From assembly GCA_033980235.1 (NCBI GenBank), contig CM067059.1:11842100-11906099 (forward strand): a stretch of 64,000 nt of DNA. Direction: 5' to 3'. This document shows, piece after piece, positions 25,053 through 35,935 of the stretch (its first letter is position 1; every line of letters begins with the position of its first letter). The DNA comes from Diadema setosum (lineage: Eukaryota > Echinodermata > Echinoidea > Diadematoida > Diadematidae). The notes under the pieces are model-generated. The model was not told where the DNA came from. It saw only the letters and a program-made list of their open reading frames with translations, and searched no databases. The position numbers were made by a program, and so were the translations under genes.

Positions 25053-25212
25053 AAGTGGTGGATCCAGAGGGGGCGCACCGGGCACCTGCCCGTCTTTATT
25101 TGTTGTTAAAAGAAAAGAAATAATAAGAAAAAATGAGATGAAACCCGGAAGTAGCACCAGAAATATTGTTTGTGCCCCCCCCCCTTTTACGGAATTCCTG
25201 GATCCGCCCCTG
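25053..25212. mobile_element. Inverted-repeat element flanked by ATGACG
   Basis: The ends AAGTGGTGGATCCAG and CAGGGGCGGATCCAGG (opposite strand) are inverted repeats, related to those at 1495-1621. ATGACG flanks both sides (25047-25052 and 25213-25218). The interior phrase 'CCGGAAGTAGCACCAGAAAT' parallels the element at 11643-11880. hAT-like by inference, with no coding capacity. Confidence 0.65.
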
Positions 25213-25843
25213 ATGACGTGCTAGATATAGAGGACCACATTGTATAGGAACATAATCATGTATGCATTCGTTGTGCTTATGTTTGTGTAAGTGTCTTTTT
25301 TGTATATGCATACACTTCTTACTCTTTGATTCTACACTTTGTAAGAACTTTTCTACGTTTTCTACGAACTTACAAGGTATAGCAATCGGTCAAAGAACTC
25401 TGTACGGCGGCGCGTCTGAACGATGCAAGGCGACGAGAGTGGCGTGATTTGTTCTGCAAACATCAGAGGCTCAGAGTCAGAAAGAAAAAAAATATAAGAC
25501 GTCTTCATTTTGTCGGCGTTGTTTGGTTGAATCCTCGGCCATGTGTAAGCGGCTGCTCCTCATCCGAAGAACTTGCAGTCGAGAACAAAGCATTCTCGCA
25601 CGCCCAGTGACAACGCTAGACAAACACGTGAATCTGGTGTAATTGAGCGGAGAAGAGGATTACACAGTACTATGGTGTGGGTGAGTTAAGTTTCTTGCAG
25701 ACCTCAAGAATAGTCCTATTATCTTTGTCCTCTTTTCTTTTCTAATCTCTCGATAAGAACGGTCGGAATCATTGGTATTCTAAGCACCCTTTGTCATTTT
25801 GAAGGCCTTTTTTTTTTTCGTTGAGTGCGAACTAAAAACTGTT
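25213..25843. other. Non-coding stretch, nothing recognised
   Basis: Mixed composition with a slightly CpG-rich stretch near 25400-25445. No supported feature. Confidence 0.4.
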
Positions 25844-26343
25844 AAAGGTGCGTTTACACCATTTTCCGGCTTTCACGGCGGTCCCGTTTGCCCGAGATGG
25901 AGTACGCCGTGGGTAGATGAGACGATCTCCTGTTTTCCCTCATTCGTATTCTAGTCTTGGTCGTTCCAGTCATCGCCCCGGTGAACATGTAACTATTAGA
26001 TGCTGTTCTCAGGGCGTCTGGTCAAGCAAGACTATCAATATTTTCCGTCGCGTCCCGCTGCGGACCGCCTCCAAGTTTTGTTACGGCCTATTACGTGCCG
26101 TCGCGTTTTGTTGCGTTCACCCCGTTTTGTTACTGCATACGAGGTTCCTCATTAGCACTGGGACTGCCGACTGACTGTTTTAACAGTTTAAAAATCTGAC
26201 CCGGCATCCACGGCAATCACGGCCTATCACGGTTGCATATCCCGTCTCAACGCGTTGTCTCACGTCCATCCCGTTTCGTCCACGTTGGCCTGAAACGTGA
26301 GTGCCGTGGCTGCCTGGAAAATGGTGTAAACGCAACATTAAAG
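25844..26343. mobile_element. Inverted-repeat DNA element, about 0.5 kb
   Basis: The left end contains TGCGTTTACACCATTTTCC and the right end carries the same sequence on the opposite strand (GGAAAATGGTGTAAACGCA). Both ends abut TTAAAG, a possible target duplication. The interior is CpG-rich with many CCCGTTT/CACGGC-type variants. An 85-codon frame inside is compositional. This is a non-autonomous DNA element. Confidence 0.75.
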
Positions 26344-28092
26344 CAAACATACTCTGTGCTGTAATCTCATGTCAACGGAGAGCTAAGGCATAAACACGAA
26401 ATGAACCGGGGGGGGGGGGTGAGGGGCGGCTGCAGCCGTCCCTCCCCCACTGTTTTTGGTTCTTAAAAAAAAAAAAAGATCAACTGGATAAAAAAAAATC
26501 ACAAAAACCCATGACTCTCAGAGAGAGTATCCGTCAATGGGGGGGGGGGGGGGGGGGGGGGATGAGGGACACTGAGGGCCTGCATTGACCCTTCTCCCCC
26601 CCCCCATAGGCCCATAGACCTCTTCCTACACCTAAAAGAATATTCAGCGATCCCTGCGACGTAACAATGGTGTAAAATCCTTCCATATTCTCTATCATAA
26701 TTTCAGGGTGTTGTGATATGATATCATGACAACATCGTTGATTGTCTAATATGAAAACAAAAATATCAATGTATGAATAATTTCAACGTTGCAATGTTAC
26801 GTTCTGATTCCAATTTACATCTTTTCAATCATTTTGTGGTCTGTTGAGAAGGAAGGAAGTACAATAGCGGAGTCAGAATACTGTGTTAGTAACCATGGGA
26901 AGAGAGTGGAAGAGAGTGGAAAACCAACCCGCCTCCCTTTTGCATAAAAAGTTATGAAAGAAACCTACGAGTTGGCATTTATCAATATAGATATCGCAAA
27001 TAGTGTAGGTACTTGTAGGGAGTTGAATTCTACAAAATTTCAGTCTCTGGCTGCTGCGTTTACGACAAAAACGACTCTAGCCAGGGAGGTGAGACCGCCT
27101 CCCTGCTCTAACATGTGTATACATGCATGTTATGATATAGCTTCATGATATAACGAAGAACAGACAAGACCCTGTGTAATATATCAATTCGGCATGCAGT
27201 TGGTTATTACACCCTTATTCATTGAATGGTTTATGAAAACCACTGATGTGGTTGTGATGTCACATCTGTGACAATGTCAGAAAGAAATCACACCTCTTTT
27301 GCGTGTCGTAAGTATAAACGTTGTTTCTTCCCACCCCCCTGCTTTACCTGTGTTTACACCTGCTACAAGTGTACTTACAAAGTTACGACTGAGAACAAGA
27401 CTAAGAGTTATGACTAATGAAGAAAAGCCCTGTACCCGGGTATGTGTAACGCCATTACAAAGCGCCGTGGAATTCAGAAACCCTTGAATTGGAAACAAAA
27501 CCTAAGACAGAAACAAAACGTAACAAACCTAAAAAAATCTTCAGGCTCAGTGTCCATGGCTAATCGGTTACATCCGGCTTTTGCCCTTCAGTCATTCTTT
27601 TCCGCTCTTCTAGTATCGTCAAGCTTTCGGAAACAGAATCCCAGATTATAAGAATAAAGCTGACAACCCGCTTTTTTCCCAAAAATGTTAGAAGTATTCG
27701 CTGCCAGTGAAATAAGTTTACACAAAATAGTTACAACGGCTGACGCATTTCTGTCAGACATATTTTCCGTTTCATCCGGGTACAAGCTCACAGCTTGCTG
27801 CTTTTCCAAATTAATGTTAACTATTCGCTGCCAACAAAAATAAGGTTAAAAGAATGGCTACCCTGCCTGTCGTACTTCCGCTAATATCATTCTAAAGGAA
27901 AAAAATCAAACAGTATAACTGTCTCGTTTTTTTTCATACAAGTACGCTTACAAAAAAAAAAAAACACAAAACCACACACACACACAACGTAAAACAGAAT
28001 TGACGAAGTGTTACTAGCTTCAGTTTCTGTTCACAAAAAAGGACAAGAAAAGACTAAAGGAAGATTACGTTGGTGACAATGCAGGGCTTACA

Positions 28093-28094
<2 letters not shown>
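26344..28094. other. Non-coding stretch with G-runs and A-runs
   Basis: G-runs lie at about 26409-26419 and 26540-26561, with A-runs after the first. A GGAAGAGAGT duplication occurs at 26897-26919. No gene was recognised. Confidence 0.4.

Positions 28095-28139
<45 letters not shown>
28095..28139. repeat. (TG)n microsatellite
   Basis: About 45 bp of TG dinucleotides. Confidence 0.95.
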
Positions 28140-28146
<7 letters not shown>

Positions 28147-28982
28147 TCTGTTTCTGTCAGTCTGTGTGTCTGTCTGACAGTCTTCGTTTGTTTGTGTCTG
28201 TTTGTGATACATAGTAATGACATGCTGCTACAGTGAAACATTATTACCGTCTTCAGTTGTTAAAAAAAGGGGAAAACAAAACAAAATTAAACTAAACAGA
28301 ACTAAACAGGACTCTCCAGGTGCGTTAAGGCACCTGGATAGATCGTTTTGCTCTGCAGGGTAGTTCATTTTCGTCACAATGATTTGTCCCTTCATCTGTT
28401 CGCAAGATTACTGAAGACGTTAAGAACGGATTTTGATGAAATGTTCAGAATATGTCCTTTAAGGTAAACAGAAAGAGGCAATTAGCTTTTGGTGTCGATC
28501 AGGACCATAATCTGGCCGTTGTATCTTCCAAAGGATGCATGAACATTCACATGAAGTCATTTGCGAGAGGTTTGCTCCAATCGAGTGCTTAAAAACACAA
28601 AAAAGGTCAATTCCACACTTTTCAGAGACATCCAGAAGAAGACGCCACGTTTCCGACTAATTTTCTTTTTTCGTGTATGTTCATTTATCTGTAAATCATA
28701 TTTGCAAAGTAGAATTAAAATGCACTTCAACATGAATTGTGATTTTGACAACACTTCGATGTGGACAATCACGACGCCTCATTGTTAAATTAGAATTTAA
28801 AATACCTTTAGATAAATGTAATGATAGGAATCTATTCAAGTAAGTCATAATCGTGTGCATTTTCTAATTGGCTTCATTGTAGGGAGGGTAAATACTACGT
28901 TATAAGATTAACTGTGAGTTGATTTTGCTCAGTACGGGAAAATGAAACAAACGGAGCAGTGAAGATTCAATTTGACTCACAA
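28140..28982. other. Non-coding stretch, nothing recognised
   Basis: AT-rich. Two overlapping opposite-strand frames of about 70-75 codons at 28557-28788 have no family resemblance. Confidence 0.4.
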
Positions 28983-29897
28983 AAGATTTCACATTATCAT
29001 AAAGGTTTCCAAACAAGGTATCGCATGTAAAAAATTCACATATAAAGGTTATAAGATTTCACATGTGAAGATTTCACAAATAAAGGTTATCCAAATAAGA
29101 CTTCCAGTGAAAAGTTGTCACATATTATAAAGGATATAAAAAAAATCATATGTAAAAAATTCACATGTAAGGATTTCACATACAAAGGTTATTCTAATTA
29201 AGATTACACATGTAAAGATTTCAAATACAGGCCTGAAGGTTATTCTAAATAAGATTTTTACATGTAAAGATTTCACATCGATTATGAAGGTTATTCTAAA
29301 TAAAATTTCATATTATATTTCGCATATGCCTTGAGGTTATTCTGAATTAGATTTCACATGTAAAGATTTCACATACAAAGATTATTCCAAATAAGATTTC
29401 ATATGATAAAGATTATTCTAAATAAAATTTCACTTGTAAAGATTTCTCATATAAAGGTTATTCTATTTCAAAGTAAGATTTGTAAAGATTTCACATATGT
29501 ATAAAAGTTTTTCTAAATAAGATTTCACATGCAAAGATTTCACATGTAAAGGCTATTCCAAATAAGATTTCACATAAAGATTATTCCAAATAAGATTTCA
29601 CATATAAAGGTTATTCTTAATAAGATTTCAAATGTAAAGAATTCACGTACAATCATGTATGTAGGCCTACAGGTTATTCTATAAAAACGAGATTTCACAT
29701 GTAAAGATTTCACATACAAAAATTATTCTAAATAAGATTTCATATGTAAAGATCTCACATAAAGAGTGTTATTTCAGACAAGATTTCACAGAGAGGTGAT
29801 TCTGTATAAGATTTCACATCATAAAGGTTATTCTAAGAATATGATTTCACATGTAAAGATATCCACTTATAAAGCTTATTCTAAATAAGATATCACA
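28983..29897. repeat. Minisatellite of about 45-bp AT-rich units
   Basis: About 0.9 kb made of diverged copies of a unit containing AAGATTTCACATGTAAAG, then ATTTCACATA, then AAAGGTTATTCTAAAT. Roughly 20 units can be followed by eye. Units vary in length through loss or gain of the half-unit ATTTCACAT(G/A). Stops occur in all frames. Confidence 0.9.
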
Positions 29898-30337
29898 ATG
29901 TTTTCACGAAAATTTAAGAATGGTCACCATCCATATGCAAATTAAGATGATGTGATGCTTTCATTGCCCGACAAGTCTCCCATTGGCCTGCCGTCAAGAC
30001 TTAAGTATTTATTAATGAAAGTTTAAGAAATCTAACCTATCTACCACGCTGACTGCCGCATGGTTGTATCCAACTGTATATAACGACTTCCAAGGGTAGG
30101 GATTAAAGTAAGACAGTTGTATGGCGATTTTACATCATCACCCTACCAATATCAATAATATGTTTTCGCAATCCGTAGCAACTGTTTTAAATTTTTACAG
30201 TTCTATATAACTTTTTATTCTACAATATGTTTGCATAAATGAACCCGCTGCCAGTGTGTATAGTTGCGTTTCGTCTGTTGATATAAGTGAACTTGAGTAT
30301 GCAGGGGGATTTTACTTTCAGTTCGCTCTCCTTCCAC
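29898..30337. other. Non-coding stretch
   Basis: AT-rich. It contains an exact octamer ATGCAAAT near 29935 (POU-type), which may be chance. No gene. Confidence 0.4.
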
Positions 30338-30804
30338 TTAAAGGAGACCTCTGGATGATTTTCAAATTTTTTCATTTGAACAACTATAAATTAGTTATAC
30401 TGAGGACAGAGTTTCAGAATTTGTGTTAATTTGGGTGAAGAATAAGAATATTTTCAAAATTTAGAACAAATTGCAATGAACAAGGATGATGACATGGCAG
30501 AGTCACCATAAGAATGCATGAGTTGGGGCTCAAGGAAACAGAACAAAAGAAGAAGGCATGCATAGATTATGCACAGGTGAACTCGTAAGCAAGTGGTATT
30601 GTAATGGAATAACACTGCAACATTTCTGAAATATGTGAACCTCCTATGTCATCATCCTTGTTCAGTGTAATTTGTTTAAGGTTTTTCAAATTATTGTTTC
30701 TCTGCTAAAGAACCACAATAAATTCCACAAATCTGTAGATGGAGTTGTCGATTTATATGCTACATGATGTGAAATTATGAAAATCGTCTGGAATGTCCCT
30801 TTAA
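30338..30804. mobile_element. Palindromic MITE bounded by TTAA
   Basis: The left end TTAAAGGAGACCTCTGGATG and the right end on the opposite strand TTAAAGGGACATTCCAGACG are inverted repeats, both followed by ATTTTC. A second internal inverted pair is GAACAAGGATGATGACAT with its complement near 30645. The element is bounded by TTAA on both sides, as in piggyBac-type target duplications. That class is inference. No coding capacity. Confidence 0.7.
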
Positions 30805-31008
30805 CACTCATGCCCAGATCGCTGCGTCGTGCTGTTGACATTATAACCACCGAACCCCCTCCCTCTCGTCTCGGTCCTGCTGTCATTGGTGTTTTTTATT
30901 TTCTGGCTTGTTGGCTTGCTTGCCTCCCCTGTCGGTGAACATTAAACGGGATATCATTATTTTACATAAACATATCGGTATTATTGTGGTTGCCCGGTCT
31001 TACGGCAG

Positions 31009-31128
31009 CTGATGGAGAGAGTCAGCGGAGGCTATAGCTATGCGGTCGGGATCCGGCCAACATGGGCCTTGTTTGTCCGTCGGCATAGCGAGCGTACCAG
31101 CTACAGATTCCCCAAACGCGGAGGACAG
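31009..31128 (+). CDS. Weak candidate exon, 40 codons, no family recognised
   Basis: A GC-rich 120-nt segment lies between an acceptor-like site (GGTCTTACGGCAG, ending 31008) and a donor-like site (GACAG then GTATTA at 31129). One frame is open throughout, exactly 40 codons, beginning LMERVSGGYSYAVG. The other two frames have stops. No domain is recognised and the polypyrimidine tract is poor. It may equally be a regulatory islet. Its parent gene would have to extend through repeats on both sides. Confidence 0.15.
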
Positions 31129-31543
31129 GTATTACGTTACCCTTGGAAGATATTAGTTTTCACCCCTTTGCGGGAGAAAACATTCTATTGGGCAGAGAGA
31201 TCTGTCTCTATAATCATCACTGGACATGAGCTGAGTATGCAATTGCGCTGAGTTTTTCCCCCTTGTTCTGTCCTGTTTTATTTCTGCAACTGAAATAAAC
31301 AGTGAGTAACACAGAATGTCACAGATGATTGTGGATGCGAAACATTAGCACTCATTTAACCATTATCATGATTGTAAATGAATTATTTTTACTTTATGTA
31401 TTGACTACAACAAAAAATACTTTTGTTTCTTCAGATATGATTAAGTGCGTGCATGTCTTTATCTACCTATCTCTGTGCTCATACATACATAATGTTATAC
31501 ACTGTATAAATAATTTTGTATACATATTATATAAACATACATG

Positions 31544-31596
<53 letters not shown>

Positions 31597-31690
31597 ATGT
31601 GCACATTCATACATAATGTGTAAAAAATATATAAAATCACAAAGACATACACTATACATACATACATACATACATACATACACACATGCA
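31544..31690. repeat. (AT)n and (CATA)n microsatellites
   Basis: AT dinucleotides at about 31546-31582, then GT-rich sequence, then (CATA)n at about 31655-31685. Confidence 0.93.
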
Positions 31691-32573
31691 TACATGAAAT
31701 GTTCACACATAATATTGTGTGCGTCTGTAGATGCGCGTGTGTGTATATCTATTAATGAAAGTAACACCACAATGGGGAACGGGGGAGAACCTTCAATCAC
31801 CCCTTCCTACGCCGATTACCCCCGCCCAGTCCGATCGAATTATACTCGGCGTATATTATGCCTGTTCCGCCTCTTCAAAAGTTTATCTGCCTAGATTTTT
31901 TTTTCCCTCCAACAAGAGAGATTTTTCACAGCGGACTCTGCATTGAGAGCAATCACGATCAACACTACAGAGTGTGGAATTCAAAATTTTAAAGTGGTGA
32001 TCAATATGGATCCTAATCACTTATTATTTGCTAAGATGTATCAGCCTTTCTTTTGCCAACGGTCCCAGCTTTACATTTCACCGGGCGTTAGTATACTAAT
32101 GACAGGTACTAACGACCGCTCGGCTGCGCTCATCTACACTGCCTAGATATGTGTTGCAAAAATGCACTGACTGTTTGTGTGAGCGGTTCAGTTGGCTTGG
32201 AGCTGATGCTGCCCTGGGAATCTTGCGAAAATGACTGCCGCGGAATTTAAATCATGTCACCGTTCAATGTAATAAATGATGCACATTACTTGATCGGACG
32301 TTAGCAAAGTTATCCACCCTCCACAAGGTTTCATAAGCATGTATTCACATCAGTTCAAAACACAATCGTGTGCCTCTGACTATTCCGAAGTTATTATCGG
32401 GAGGATTAAGTCTTACGCCGTCTGTACTGGGCATATTGTGTAAATCATCGCATATTACAGGTTTGTCCTGGACTAAGGTATTAACACTTTCCAGGAACAT
32501 ATTGAGTAGGATCTTCCATCAACAAAAAGTTTTCCTGAAAACAAAAAGGAAATTTTCAGAATAAAATCAAATA
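31691..32573. other. Non-coding stretch, nothing recognised
   Basis: Mixed composition with no domain-bearing frame or RNA gene. Confidence 0.4.
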
Positions 32574-32708
32574 GGGCCCCATTTCATGATGTTAGGATAT
32601 AGCAACTTCCCATACCAACAGCCAATCATGAAGTTGGATTCTTGTTACCAAGACAACTGCCATTCCAGCAAGAGTTGCTATCACATCAACGTTTTATGAA
32701 TTGGGCCC
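32574..32708. mobile_element. Short MITE with GGGCCC ends
   Basis: Begins GGGCCCCATTTCATGATG and ends TTTTATGAATTGGGCCC, which on the opposite strand reads GGGCCCAATTCATAAAA. Internal segments also pair (GATATAGCAACT with AGTTGCTATC). The right end lies 3 bp from an (AGT)n microsatellite. No clear target duplication. Confidence 0.65.
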
Positions 32709-32711
<3 letters not shown>

Positions 32712-32791
<80 letters not shown>

Positions 32792-32822
32792 TAATAATGA
32801 TAATAATGATAATAATAATAAT
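32712..32822. repeat. (AGT)n then (AAT)n microsatellite
   Basis: Nine AGT triplets pass directly into about 15 AAT triplets, then degenerate GAT/AAT. The poly-Tyr frame on the minus strand is its translation. Confidence 0.97.
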
Positions 32823-33349
32823 AAGAATGATAAGGAATAAAGAACAAATATAAGAATAATAAGAAATTGAGTATTATGAGATAACGAATCCTGCTTTTAC
32901 AGCCCTCAATTAACAAGTGATTAGTCCAAAATTCATGCATGCACCTGACAATTCTATTTACATGTTTGTTTACTGTGAAAAAAAAATATAACTATGAAAA
33001 TAAAAGTTAAGCAAGCAAAGACACATATCTTTACATCGTGGATTCCTATCTGGTGTTACTATATCCCATCACCCTCTGCTTCCATTGATAGAGATATCTG
33101 TGCTTCATCAATGTGAAAAGCGTAAGCCCTGAGATGTTCTCTTTATCCCACTCAAAGCCGGATGATTTGTGAGTCTGTGTGTGTGCTTGTGAGTGTGCGT
33201 GTGCACGAGTGTTTACGTTATGCAGGGATGTTAATAATGTGTGTGTGCACATGTGGGTTCCCTTTGCGTGTGTGTGGTTTATGCACACTGTGTGTCTGTG
33301 TGTGCGCGTGTGTGTGGGCGTATGTGCATGTTGATGTATGTGACGACGT
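32823..33349. repeat. AT-rich stretch then GT-rich low complexity
   Basis: AT-rich to about 33160, then GT-rich to 33345 with many GTGTGTG words. No gene. Confidence 0.5.
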
Positions 33350-33680
33350 GTGTCTTTTGGAGGGCGCCGCATCCTAAACATCCACATCCAACTTAACATT
33401 GACACTGACTCCGACGGTCTAAATCACAATCCTTCGCATTCATCAGGGGATCAGGATGGAGCAGCGTCCGTTTCCTCGGCTCTCGACAACTCGTCCATCA
33501 TTAGTCGTGACAGCCCAAAGCCCTCGATATGTACACGACACATGGCTCAACTCGCGTCTTGACCCCTCGCGACAATTCAGGCACCGATATCTCACCCCAC
33601 TTCCCCTGGCGGAATCGTGGCGGATGCCCCATCCCTCACCATGCTCACGGTCTCTGTTGGTTAACTGTCAAATGCTGTAA
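33350..33680 (+). other. GC-rich islet with open frame, function unknown
   Basis: A frame open from about 33350 to a TGA at 33560-33562 encodes a Ser/Asp-rich stretch (DTDSDGLNHNPSHSSG) with a G/C bias at third positions. No domain is recognised, and the first codon is TTG rather than ATG. A second overlapping frame is also open, which weakens the coding reading. It may be a regulatory islet or part of an unrecognised exon. Confidence 0.25.
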
Positions 33681-33713
33681 CTGACGATAACGATTCATTG
33701 TTTCTAAGTTTCT

Positions 33714-33770
33714 GCACACACACAACACACATACAGCACACACGATACATACACACACATACACACACAC
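33714..33770. repeat. CA-rich low-complexity tract
   Basis: CACA and ATACA words over about 55 bp, followed by CT-rich DNA. Confidence 0.8.
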
Positions 33771-34840
33771 ATCATCTCTTTCTTTCTTTCTCTCTCTATT
33801 TCCCTCTTTGGTGCGTCCTTGTTCATTTTCTCTCTCTCTCTGTACGGTTCTTCCAAGTTTGTTTGTTTTCTTTTTACGTTATATTTTGTAAAATCTCGCA
33901 CAGTCACGTATTCCTTTAACTTTTTCATTTAAATTGTTTTAAAAGAGTTTGTCACCCATTTTCACCCGGTTAATCGTCTGATCATTTCATCATGCCGTCA
34001 ATGGCACCTATTACTCAAACTTTTATTTATCATCCGCTTTCCACTTTGTTCCATTTTTGTCAACTTGTCTTTTATTGTCGATGCTTTAGGTTCCCCATTT
34101 CCTCATTCATTACCCATTCATTTCATTTATTTCATTTCAAACGAAATAGAATTGCAAACAATCATTTGAATACACATAATTACACAACATCAATAAAATA
34201 TTTTAATTAAGGAAAATACATGTTATTTATTATCATCATCAATGGCAATACAAAATAAAAATTGATTATACATGGAGGGAATTGCTGAGAATTAAGCAGA
34301 GCTTCCCTATTTCTGTATCGGTTAAACAATATACAGTATGAATTTTACTTCTATCATTTCCAGTATCGCTATCATTTGGGCATGTGAGTCATTGTTAACC
34401 TGTCTTCTCTCTCGTTCTTGACATTCGTATCGATTGTCCTCTCTTTGAGTTTCTTTCCTAAATATTTTCTCCATCTCCTCCTCGACATTCACCCTACCCA
34501 TGTTTTCAAGTTCCCTAATAATCACTATTCTTTCCAAATCATCTTCGTTATTCAGCCTGTCCGCAATGCAATCTGGTCTTCATACAATTCGTGTCTTCCT
34601 TCCTCTGTCCCCGCTGAGGTAATCTTGTTACCTTCTCTTTCTGGTAGTTTCTTCTTTTTTTTTTCTTTTCTCTCTTCACACTCTTCTCCCACCCATCTCC
34701 TTTAGCATCGGTATGCACTCTTATCGCCCACCAGAACCTTAATATCGTGACTCTTCCCACGCCTCATCTTTCTTTTACGTCCCGTCCATTCTCTGTCACT
34801 TCTAAAGTTTCATCCCTCACGAACAGCCCACGCAAGTAAC
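33771..34840. other. Non-coding stretch, pyrimidine-biased
   Basis: T- and C-rich on the plus strand throughout, with no supported gene. Confidence 0.45.
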
Positions 34841-34844
34841 CTTT

Positions 34845-35225
34845 ATCTTTTTGCTTCTCCTCCTCCCACTCCTCCTCCTCCTCCTCTTGTCTATCCCATC
34901 TATTCCTCTCTCCCTGGTTATCTGTCTCCCTTTCCTTCTCCCGATCTGTCTCTCTTCTCTAGCAACACTATCCTTCCTACTGTCTCCTCTCATCTTGCGT
35001 TGTAGATGTGGCGAAGCAAAATCTTTTCCTACATTTGTGCTCTCTCTGCCTTCTCTCTCCATCCGTTTTCTAATCTTACTCTCCCTCTCCCTCTCCTTCG
35101 CTCTCTCCCCCTCTCTCTCTCTCTATCTCCCTATATTTCTCTATCTCCCTCTGTTTCTCTATCTCTTTCTCTATCTCTCCCTCTTTCTCTTTCTCTATCT
35201 CTATCTCTTTATCTTTCTCTCACCA
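34845..35225. repeat. Polypyrimidine tract, (CT)n-like
   Basis: About 380 bp is strongly pyrimidine-biased on the plus strand, densest at 35040-35222 (CTCTCTC, TCTATCTCC). Leu/Ser-rich frames here are compositional. Confidence 0.85.
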
Positions 35226-35404
35226 CCCCCAGTCGTCGCGCATCTCTTCCAACGACCATATAGCTGGCTCCCCGCTCCACCACCATCATACCGCGGTAGG
35301 AATCCGACGGGAGAAATGTCAGGAGCTCGTTGTCGGCATCCCGGCTATGTCCGGAACGGTGTGGCTGAGGAGGGCACGGGTGCACCACCGTTCAGCGCAA
35401 TAGA
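35226..35404. other. GC-rich islet between Y and R tracts
   Basis: About 180 bp of CpG-rich unique-looking sequence, CCACCGTTCAGCGC at the right, sits between a polypyrimidine and a polypurine tract. No domain is seen in any frame. Confidence 0.3.
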
Positions 35405-35620
35405 ATGAGACAGGTGATGAGATGGAGGTAAAGAGAAGTGAGAGAGAGAGGGAAGGGGGGGGGGGGGGGATCAGACGACACTTTCGGACAAAAGGGAGAT
35501 AGGAAGGATGCAAGGGAGAGAGAAAGAAATGTGACGAAAAGAGATGAGAGAGGGAAGCGATCGTTTATCTGTGTTTTTTTTTTTCTCTCTCTCTCTTCGA
35601 ATGATTTACGTGGAAATTTC
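35405..35620. repeat. Polypurine tract with G-run
   Basis: Purine-rich on the plus strand (GAGAGAGAGGGAAGG), with a 14-nt G-run around 35456-35469. It ends in a T-run and CT repeat at 35573-35597. Confidence 0.85.
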
Positions 35621-35805
35621 TTGCTAAAGACTCTCATAGGAACAATTAATTTCTTCGTTGCTATTAGGTTTGTCGTTCGAATATTTCGGATGAAATTGTT
35701 GTTAGGAAAAACAGTCTTGAATTCAGTCCCTCTTTATTTTGAGTGGATGGGTTGGCTTCCTAAATACTATATAACATGAAGAGAGATTACCTGTGAGAGA
35801 GAAAG
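35621..35805. other. Non-coding stretch, nothing recognised
   Basis: Short AT-rich spacer. Confidence 0.4.
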
Positions 35806-35935
35806 GAGGTAAGTAGGTAGGTAGGTAGGCAGAGAGAAAGATAGATAGATGTATAGTTAAATGAATAAATATTTGATTGATTGATTGATTGATTAATTAT
35901 TGATTGATTAATTGATTGATGAAATGAATTGATTA
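35806..35935. repeat. (GTAG)n and (TTGA)n tetranucleotide repeats
   Basis: GTAG/GTAG repeats at 35809-35830, then GATA/TTGA repeats to about 35932. Confidence 0.92.

Noticed and set aside
28983..29897. Regularly spaced repeat considered as a CRISPR array.
   Set aside because: Units are diverged and adjoin without unique spacers, and the window is eukaryotic. It is a minisatellite.
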